Shown: piece after piece, positions 1-5,135 of the stretch
Layout of the letters: the number at the start of each line of letters is the position of its first letter
How positions within the stretch are numbered: position 1 is the first letter of the stretch
From: Actinomycetes bacterium
GTDB lineage: Bacteria; Actinomycetota; Actinomycetes; S36-B12; UBA5976
Reading direction: 5' to 3'
DNA length: 6,400 nt
Assembly (NCBI GenBank): GCA_021784375.1
Contig: JAJXSV010000123.1
Span: forward strand, 1 to 6,400
Made by a program: the position numbers and the translations under genes
Notes under the pieces: model-generated
Databases searched by the model: none
What the model was told of the DNA's origin: nothing
What the model saw: only the letters and a program-made list of their open reading frames with translations

Positions 1-1
1 C

Positions 2-391
2 GACGCCATGGCGTCGGCGGGCAAGACCCTGGTGGAGCTCTTCGGCCTCGCCCGTGAGCTCAATGCCGACGCCGAGGGCATCGAGATCGGCCCCTCCGCT
101 GCGGACACCTTCGCCGCGGAACAGCTCACGATGCCGATCGAGCAACTCGATCTCACCGTGCGCTCCTACAACTGCCTCAAGCGCGAGGGCATCCACACGG
201 TGGGCGAACTGCTCGGCCGTTCGGAGGCCGACCTCATGGACATCCGCAACTTCGGTGCGAAGTCCATCGATGAGGTGAAGGCCAAGCTCCAGACGCTCGG
301 CCTCGCACTCAAGGACAGCCCGCCCGGATGGGATGCGTCCGCAGCATTCGTTGAAGACGACCAGTCGTTTGCAGAGGACGAGCGCTTCTGA
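2..391 (+). CDS. rpoA: DNA-directed RNA polymerase subunit alpha, C-terminal part (5' end outside window)
   Basis: This is the last 129 residues of the RNA polymerase alpha subunit; the reading frame is open to the left edge, so the N-terminal assembly domain lies upstream. The first residues ([17 protein letters not shown]) are the end of the N-terminal domain, followed by a flexible acidic linker. The C-terminal domain begins near base 134 with [19 protein letters not shown] and runs to about base 310. Residues matching the E. coli UP-element and activator contact surface are present: the Arg of VRS (codon at 161, like R265), the Asn and Lys of NCLK, and the GAKSIDEV helix start. The protein ends in a short acidic tail ([12 protein letters not shown]). 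It binds promoter DNA and activators as part of RNA polymerase. Its position 39 nt before rplQ is the classic alpha-operon order. Identification is firm; the internal ATG at base 8 is not the real start. Confidence 0.98.
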   Translation, partial: DAMASAGKTLVELFGLARELNADAEGIEIGPSAADTFAAEQLTMPIEQLDLTVRSYNCLKREGIHTVGELLGRSEADLMDIRNFGAKSIDEVKAKLQTLGLALKDSPPGWDASAAFVEDDQSFAEDERF

Positions 392-430
392 CGCGAGTCA
401 GAGCCCGTCCAGTGATTCGAGGAGAAGAAC

Positions 431-976
431 ATGCCAGCCCCAAGTAAGGGTGCCCGCCTCGGTGGCGGCCCGGCCCACGAGCGTCTGCTGCTCGCGAACC
501 TCGCGACTGCGTTGTTCCAGCACGGTCGTATCACCACGACCGAAGCGAAGGCCAAGCGCCTGCGTCCCCTGGCCGAGCGTCTTGTGACGTTCGCCAAGCG
601 TGGCGACCTGCATGCGCGTCGCCGTGTGCTCGCCATCGTCCGTGACAAGGGTGTCGTGCACACCCTGTTCACGGAGATCGCGCCTCGCTACGAGAACCGT
701 CACGGCGGCTACACGCGCATCGTGAAGCTCGAGCCGCGCAAGGGTGACAACGCGCCCATGGCCGTCATCGAACTGGTGGAGCAGATGTCTGCCGCCGCTG
801 AGGCCGAGGCTGCCACCAAGCGCGCTGCCAAGCAGGCCGCGGCCGCCAAGAAGGCGGAAGCCGCTGCGGCCGAGGCCGCAGCGAAGGCCGCTGCTGCTCC
901 CGTCGTCGAGGACGCCGTCGCGGAGGCCGTCGAGGCCGCTGGCGAGGACAGCATCGCCGAGGCAGTCGCGGAGTAG
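431..976 (+). CDS. rplQ: 50S ribosomal protein L17 with long Ala-rich C-terminal tail
   Basis: This is ribosomal protein L17 (bL17) of the large subunit, 181 residues. The conserved core covers about residues 1-118: it starts [17 protein letters not shown], contains the [19 protein letters not shown] block, and later [16 protein letters not shown] and GGYTRIVKL. The ATG is set by a strong Shine-Dalgarno sequence (GAGGAG, 419-424) 6 nt upstream. Residues 119-181 form a tail that is about half alanine, first mixed with Lys/Glu and then acidic; E. coli L17 (127 residues) lacks it, while actinobacterial L17 proteins often carry such an extension. The tail is likely a solvent-exposed helix or disordered segment of unknown role. 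The gene follows rpoA in the same transcript and is followed by a terminator, so it is the last gene of the ribosomal operon. Confidence 0.98.
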   Translation: MPAPSKGARLGGGPAHERLLLANLATALFQHGRITTTEAKAKRLRPLAERLVTFAKRGDLHARRRVLAIVRDKGVVHTLFTEIAPRYENRHGGYTRIVKLEPRKGDNAPMAVIELVEQMSAAAEAEAATKRAAKQAAAAKKAEAAAAEAAAKAAAAPVVEDAVAEAVEAAGEDSIAEAVAE

Positions 977-991
977 CTCCGATCGGAATTC

Positions 992-1026
992 GAGGGACCC
1001 TCGCCAGTCATTGGCGAGGGTCCCTC
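992..1026 (+). terminator. Perfect 15-bp hairpin terminator after rplQ
   Basis: The arms GAGGGACCCTCGCCA (992-1006) and TGGCGAGGGTCCCTC (1012-1026) are exact reverse complements around a 5-nt loop (GTCAT). The hairpin starts 15 nt after the rplQ stop codon, where the ribosomal operon would be expected to end. No T-tract follows on either side, so it is not a canonical E. coli-type intrinsic terminator; strong T-less hairpins at operon ends are common in G+C-rich actinobacteria. The symmetry could also give 3'-end protection of the ribosomal mRNA. Termination itself is inferred. Confidence 0.85.
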
Positions 1027-1046
1027 ACTGTCCGGGGTCGGGCCAA

Positions 1047-1058
1047 TACTCTGGGGCG
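1047..1058 (+). promoter_or_regulatory. Probable leaderless promoter (-10 element) for the membrane protein gene
   Basis: The hexamer TACTCT (1047-1052) fits the actinobacterial -10 pattern TANNNT and is followed by 6 nt and then the ATG at 1059. This would place transcription initiation on the A of the start codon, giving a leaderless mRNA. There is no Shine-Dalgarno sequence between the hexamer and the ATG. No convincing -35 box is visible; CTCACT at 1024-1029, 17 bp upstream, matches only part of TTGACA and overlaps the terminator arm. The same geometry recurs before truA, which strengthens the call. Confidence 0.6.
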
Positions 1059-2555
1059 ATGAAGGGGGCCGTGCGGGCGCCGGGCGTGCTCAGCCCGCGG
1101 CTGCTCATACCCCTGTGGTGCCTGGCGCTGGCGGCGTTGCGCGTTGGCACAGACAACGAGACGGATGCCTTCTGGACCGCCCGCGAGGGCCTGGATCTCA
1201 TGGCCGGTGGCGCTCTCATCCACCCCGATCGCTGGAGTTGGGCGCCGGTGCCGGGTGACTTCGTACCGAACTCGCCGGCCTGGCAATGGTTCCTCGGGCT
1301 CGCCTGGCGGGCTGCCGGTCGTTCCGGCTTGATGCTGGTCTCCTTCATCTCCATTGCACTTTGCCTCCATGCGATGGCCCGCCTCGCGCGGCGGCTCGGT
1401 GCGGGCCAGCTCGGCACTGCCATGGGTCTGGTGGTGCTCGTGATCGTGGATGGCCCGCTCTTCGTCAATCGCTCGGCGCTCCCAGCCTTCGTGCTGCTCC
1501 TCGTGGCGCTCGACCGGTTGTGGCGGCACAAGGCGCGCCTGGCTCGCGCCCATGGGCTGACGTCGGCTTGCATCGGTTTCACGGTGTCGCTCGCATTGGT
1601 CTCTGCCGGCCTGTGGCTGCACACTTCGTGGGCGCTGTGGAGCGTCGCCTGGCTCGTCGACGCCGCCCTGTTCTCAGCACTTGCCTGGCCCGGTCGACTC
1701 GCTCGGCAGTTGTCGTTCGCCGGATCGGCGTTGCTCGGCTGCGGGTTGGCCATCGCGATCGGCCCCCTGGGCTTGCAGATCTTCGCGCAATCCGAGCGCG
1801 TCGCCCACGCGACCCAGGGGATCAACCTCGAGTGGGCCAGCCCGGTGGAGCAGGGTGTCCGGTGGACGCTCGTGTGCGCGTTCGCCGTCGCCATGGGTGT
1901 GGTCGCGTCTGTGAACAGCTGGCGCCGGCGTCCCATCGACGAGGTGTGGGTCGTACGACTGGTCTTGAGCATGGGCCTCCTGGGAGGCGCCCTGGCCGGA
2001 GCCTTCGCGATCCGCTTCCTCCTGCTCGGACTGCTCTGCGGCATGCCGGTCATCACCGCGCAGTTCGCATCGTGGGGGCCCCGCTGGACGGGTTCTGCGG
2101 TCGCGAGGCGCCTCGGCGAGCGCGCGACCGCGCGCTATTGGAGCATCCTCATGATGGTGGCCGGGTTGATTGTGCTGCCCCTCGGCATCGCGCGTTCGGC
2201 GTTGCTCGCATACCCATCACTCTCGGATCCGTCGATCAGCAGCCTTCCCAGGGATTGCTCGCTGTTCGCGGATGACTCTTCCGCGGCCATCCTGCTGCGG
2301 CCGGATGTGCGCATCTGGTGGGACGGTCGGCAGGACTACTGGGGCAGGACGCGGTTCATCGACGGAATTCGATTCCTGCAGGGATCCGAACGGAACGACT
2401 TGGTGCCCGCGGGCACCACGTGCGTGCTGCTGCACAACATCGCGTCCGGCCCGAAGTGGACGCACCTGGCCGCCGGACTCGATGCGGACCCGCGCTGGAA
2501 GACCGTCGCAGCCAATGCGTACTCGCAGGCTTGGACGTTGGCCATCGCGCGCTGA
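1059..2555 (+). CDS. Polytopic membrane protein, GT-C glycosyltransferase-like (hypothetical)
   Basis: This 498-residue integral membrane protein has roughly ten hydrophobic segments up to residue 384, then a C-terminal domain of about 114 residues that is probably extracytoplasmic. After the first helix (about 14-28) comes a loop with DAFWTAREG (36-44), HPDRWSW (55-61) and NSPAWQW (71-77). This resembles the first-loop pattern (Asp, FW..R.G, D..SW, HEW/Q) of GT-C-type membrane proteins, lipid-linked sugar transferases such as the PMT/ArnT relatives. The C-terminal domain contains IWWDGRQDYWG (D422, R424), resembling a FIDGR.D.Y motif in that group, and ends with DPRWKTV. Substrate and activity cannot be deduced, and catalysis is not certain. 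The ATG at 1059 is chosen because a -10 hexamer lies 6 nt upstream; the frame stays open further upstream only as a shadow of rplQ. It is separated from rplQ by a terminator and from truA by 64 nt holding a new promoter, so it may be monocistronic. Confidence 0.85.
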   Translation: MKGAVRAPGVLSPRLLIPLWCLALAALRVGTDNETDAFWTAREGLDLMAGGALIHPDRWSWAPVPGDFVPNSPAWQWFLGLAWRAAGRSGLMLVSFISIALCLHAMARLARRLGAGQLGTAMGLVVLVIVDGPLFVNRSALPAFVLLLVALDRLWRHKARLARAHGLTSACIGFTVSLALVSAGLWLHTSWALWSVAWLVDAALFSALAWPGRLARQLSFAGSALLGCGLAIAIGPLGLQIFAQSERVAHATQGINLEWASPVEQGVRWTLVCAFAVAMGVVASVNSWRRRPIDEVWVVRLVLSMGLLGGALAGAFAIRFLLLGLLCGMPVITAQFASWGPRWTGSAVARRLGERATARYWSILMMVAGLIVLPLGIARSALLAYPSLSDPSISSLPRDCSLFADDSSAAILLRPDVRIWWDGRQDYWGRTRFIDGIRFLQGSERNDLVPAGTTCVLLHNIASGPKWTHLAAGLDADPRWKTVAANAYSQAWTLAIAR

Positions 2556-2607
2556 TGCGGTTCCGCGCGATTGCGCCCGCATCGGCGGTGCCATGCGCCT
2601 TTGCGCC

Positions 2608-2619
2608 TAGGGTGTGGCC
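2608..2619 (+). promoter_or_regulatory. Probable leaderless promoter (-10 element) for truA
   Basis: TAGGGT (2608-2613) fits TANNNT and stands exactly 6 nt before the GTG at 2620, the same spacing seen before the membrane protein gene. Transcription would then start at the G of the start codon. No Shine-Dalgarno sequence is evident and no clear -35 box is visible at the usual distance. The motif also helps choose the start: an in-frame GTG at 2614 lies directly against the hexamer and would fall before the predicted transcript start. Confidence 0.55.
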
Positions 2620-3468
2620 GTGCGACTGCGCATCGACCTCGGCTACGACGGCACCGCCTTCCACGGGTGGGCCGCCCAGCCGGGTCTGCGCACGGTGCAG
2701 GCCCTGCTGGAGGATGCACTGCGGGTGGCGCTGCGCGCGTCCGCGAGCCCGCAGACGACGGTCGCCGGCAGGACCGATGCCGGGGTGCACGCTCGCGGCC
2801 AGGTCGTGCATGTCGATGTCGAGACGGTCGATGAGGCGACGTTGGGCCGCCTGCCACGAGCACTGAACGGATTGCTGCCCGACGACGTGCGCATCAGGCA
2901 GGTGGCACCCGCACCGGTCGGGTTCGACGCCCGATTCTCCGCGCTGGCCCGGCGCTACTCGTACCGGCTTGTCGATGGCGACTCGCTGGACCCGCTCGAA
3001 CGGCACACCGTCGTGCTGCATCAGCGTGGGCTGGACGTTGATACCATGAACATCGCCTCCCGGAGCCTGTTGGGGCTCAACGACTTCTCAGCATTCTGCA
3101 AGCGCACGGACAGGGGCACGTCGATCCGCGTCCTGCAGGAGTTCGCCTGGCACCGTGATGAGTACGGGGTCATCGTCGCGCGCGTGAAGGCCGACGCCTT
3201 CTGCCATTCCATGGTGCGCTCGCTCGTGGGCGCCCTCGTGATCGTGGGCGACGGGCGACAGGGCACGGAATGGCCGGCCCGGCTCCTCGCTGCGGGCGAC
3301 CGCAGTTCGCCGGTGGCGCCGGCCCGCGGACTCGTGCTCGAGGAGGTCTACTACCCGCCGGACGCCGAACTGCTGGTCCGTCAGGATGCCACCCGCCAGA
3401 GCCGCGACGCCGCGGAGTTGTCCGTGCCGGCAGGCGAATGGGTCGAGCCCACGACGGGGAACGGGTAG
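2620..3468 (+). CDS. truA: tRNA pseudouridine(38-40) synthase TruA
   Basis: TruA converts uridines 38, 39 and 40 in the tRNA anticodon stem-loop to pseudouridine in the cytoplasm. The 282-residue protein starts RLRIDLGYDGTAFHGWAAQP, the typical N-terminus. The catalytic aspartate is D53 in AGRTDAGVHARGQ, and the conserved ARRYSYRL segment supplies the tyrosines (Y113/Y115). GLNDFSAFCK (D155) and FCHSMVRSLVGALVIVG (about 194-210) match the second half of the fold. The core ends at LEEVYYPP near residue 247; a tail of about 35 residues follows that makes it slightly longer than E. coli TruA (270). The start is GTG at 2620 rather than GTG at 2614, because of the -10 hexamer spacing and because the sequence then begins like its relatives. 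The stop is only 2 nt from the next gene, so truA probably leads an operon. All key residues are intact. Confidence 0.96.
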   Translation: MRLRIDLGYDGTAFHGWAAQPGLRTVQALLEDALRVALRASASPQTTVAGRTDAGVHARGQVVHVDVETVDEATLGRLPRALNGLLPDDVRIRQVAPAPVGFDARFSALARRYSYRLVDGDSLDPLERHTVVLHQRGLDVDTMNIASRSLLGLNDFSAFCKRTDRGTSIRVLQEFAWHRDEYGVIVARVKADAFCHSMVRSLVGALVIVGDGRQGTEWPARLLAAGDRSSPVAPARGLVLEEVYYPPDAELLVRQDATRQSRDAAELSVPAGEWVEPTTGNG

Positions 3469-3470
3469 TC

Positions 3471-5135
3471 GTGGGCCACATCGACGTCCAGCATGTGTCG
3501 TACGCACTACCTGACGGCCGACCACTGCTGGATGACGTCTGCTTCCGAGTTGGCGCAGGAGCGGTGGCAGCGCTGGTGGGTGCCAACGGCGCGGGCAAGT
3601 CGACGCTGCTGCGCTTCATCGCCGGTGCCGAGTCGCCGCATGAGGGCTCGATCAGTGTGACCGGTGGCCTCGCCGTGATGCCGCAGTTCGTGGGCCAGAT
3701 GAAGGAGGGCAACCTGCGCGACCTGCTGCTGAGCGTGGCACCCACCCAGGTGCAGCGTGTGGCGAGCGCGCTCGATGAGGTCGAGCTGCAACTCATGGAC
3801 AGCGACGATGCCATGCTGCAGTTGCGCTATGCCGGGCTCATCGCCGACTGGGCGGACGTGCACGGCTATGACCTCGAGCTGGAGTGGGACCTGGTCTGCA
3901 TGGCCGCCATGGGCCGTCCCTTCGACGAGGTGAAGTGGCGCAGCGTCTCCACCTTGTCGGGGGGCGAGCAGAAGCGCCTGGTGCTGGAGGCGCTGCTGCG
4001 CGGTCGTGCGGAGGTGCTGCTGCTCGACGAGCCTGACAACTACCTCGACGTTCCCGGCAAGCGTTGGCTCGAGCAGCGCCTGCGTGACACGGGCAAGACC
4101 GTGTTGCTGGTCAGCCACGATCGCGAGCTGCTCGCCCAAGCGGCGACACACATCATCAGCCTCGAACTCGGGGCAGCAGGCAACACTGTTTGGGTGCACG
4201 GGGGTGGCTTCGCGACCTTCATGCAGGCCCGCGTCGACCGTTTCGCGCGCCTGGAGGAACTGCGGCTGCGTTGGGATGAGAAGCACGAGCAGTTGAAGGA
4301 ACTCGTGAAGTCGTTGAAGGTCAAGGCCACCTTCAACGACGGTATGTCAGCCCGCTATCGCGCGGCCTGCACCCGCTTGGAGAAGTTCGAGGCTGCCGGC
4401 CCGCCGCAGGCGATTCCCATGCAGCAGCAGATCCACATGCGCCTCAAGGGTGGACGCACGGGCAAGCGGGCCGTGGTCTGCGAGGGCCTACAACTTATCG
4501 GTCTCACCGATGCCTTCGACCTCGAACTCTGGTTCGGCGAGCGCTTGGCGGTGCTCGGCGGCAACGGCACCGGGAAGTCCCACTTCCTGCGTCTGCTCGC
4601 CGCCGGCGGATCGGACCCGGAGGTCGAGCATCGTCCGGTGTCGGACGTGGCCATGGTGCCGGTGGCCCACTCCGGCCGGGCCCGGCTCGGAGCCCGGGTG
4701 CGACCCGGTTGGTTCGCGCAGACGCATGTGCGGCCGGACCTGGCCGGACGCACGCTCCTGGAGATCCTGCACCGGGGGGACGACCATCGCTCCGGTCTGG
4801 CGCGCGAGGCGGCTGCACGGGTGCTCGACCGCTATGAGCTCGCATTCGCAGCGGAGCAGACCTTCGACACGCTCTCCGGCGGCCAGCAGGCTCGCTTCCA
4901 GATCCTGCTGCTCGAACTCTCCGGCGCCACCCTGCTGCTCCTGGACGAACCGACGGACAACCTGGATATCGCGAGTGCCGAAGCCCTGGAATCGGGTCTC
5001 GATGCCTATGAGGGCACGGTCATCGCGGTCACACACGATCGTTGGTTCAGCCGCGGATTCGACCGTTTCCTGCTGGTCCGTCAGGACGGCAGCGTCATGG
5101 AAACCGATGGGCCGGTCTGGGAAGGACGTGGCTAG
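3471..5135 (+). CDS. ABC-F family ATPase (two ATP-binding cassettes, no membrane domain)
   Basis: This 554-residue soluble protein has two fused ATP-binding cassettes. Cassette 1: Walker A GANGAGKST (37-45), signature LSGGEQ (162-167), Walker B with catalytic Glu in LLLDEPDNYLD (E187), switch His in SHDR (H216). A linker of about 80 residues rich in charged residues (about 250-330) follows, as in the ABC-F interdomain arm that enters the ribosomal E site. Cassette 2: Walker A GGNGTGKSH (363-371), signature LSGGQQ (468-473), Walker B LLLLDEPTDNLD (E493), switch H522. All catalytic residues are present and there are no membrane segments, so it is not a transporter. ABC-F proteins act on ribosomes, either as translation factors (EttA type) or as antibiotic-protection factors; this member resembles a widespread actinobacterial group whose role is not known to me. 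The GTG at 3471 gives the expected N-terminus (GHIDVQHVSYALPDGR), with only a weak GGGGA upstream; it lies 2 nt after the truA stop, suggesting translational coupling. An ATG at 3438 inside truA is less likely. Confidence 0.93.
   Translation: MGHIDVQHVSYALPDGRPLLDDVCFRVGAGAVAALVGANGAGKSTLLRFIAGAESPHEGSISVTGGLAVMPQFVGQMKEGNLRDLLLSVAPTQVQRVASALDEVELQLMDSDDAMLQLRYAGLIADWADVHGYDLELEWDLVCMAAMGRPFDEVKWRSVSTLSGGEQKRLVLEALLRGRAEVLLLDEPDNYLDVPGKRWLEQRLRDTGKTVLLVSHDRELLAQAATHIISLELGAAGNTVWVHGGGFATFMQARVDRFARLEELRLRWDEKHEQLKELVKSLKVKATFNDGMSARYRAACTRLEKFEAAGPPQAIPMQQQIHMRLKGGRTGKRAVVCEGLQLIGLTDAFDLELWFGERLAVLGGNGTGKSHFLRLLAAGGSDPEVEHRPVSDVAMVPVAHSGRARLGARVRPGWFAQTHVRPDLAGRTLLEILHRGDDHRSGLAREAAARVLDRYELAFAAEQTFDTLSGGQQARFQILLLELSGATLLLLDEPTDNLDIASAEALESGLDAYEGTVIAVTHDRWFSRGFDRFLLVRQDGSVMETDGPVWEGRG
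5122..5126 (+). promoter_or_regulatory. Ribosome binding site for the O-antigen ligase-like gene
   Basis: AAGGA lies within the last codons of the ABC-F gene, 9 nt before the ATG at 5136. It supports that ATG as the start, immediately after the ABC-F stop (TAGATG), and contrasts with the two leaderless starts earlier in the window. Confidence 0.6.

Noticed and set aside
744..1058. Upstream extension of the membrane protein frame to an ATG at 744 inside rplQ
   Set aside because: The extra residues are an Arg/Pro/Ser-rich shadow of the L17 tail and would cross the terminator. The ATG at 1059 has a -10 hexamer at the right distance and begins a sensible membrane protein.
1025..2056. 343-codon open frame on the - strand opposite the membrane protein gene
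   Set aside because: The composition (Arg, Ser, Pro, Ala, Thr) is typical of a shadow frame, no motif is present, and the + strand gene explains the region.
3270..3470. Upstream extension of the ABC-F frame into truA, including an ATG at 3438
   Set aside because: The added residues are a shadow of the TruA C-terminus. The GTG at 3471 gives the usual ABC-F N-terminus directly before the first beta strand.
3507..4286. 259-codon open frame on the - strand opposite the first ABC-F cassette
   Set aside because: It is exactly antisense to conserved Walker and signature motifs, and its His/Gln/Leu-rich product has no recognisable fold.
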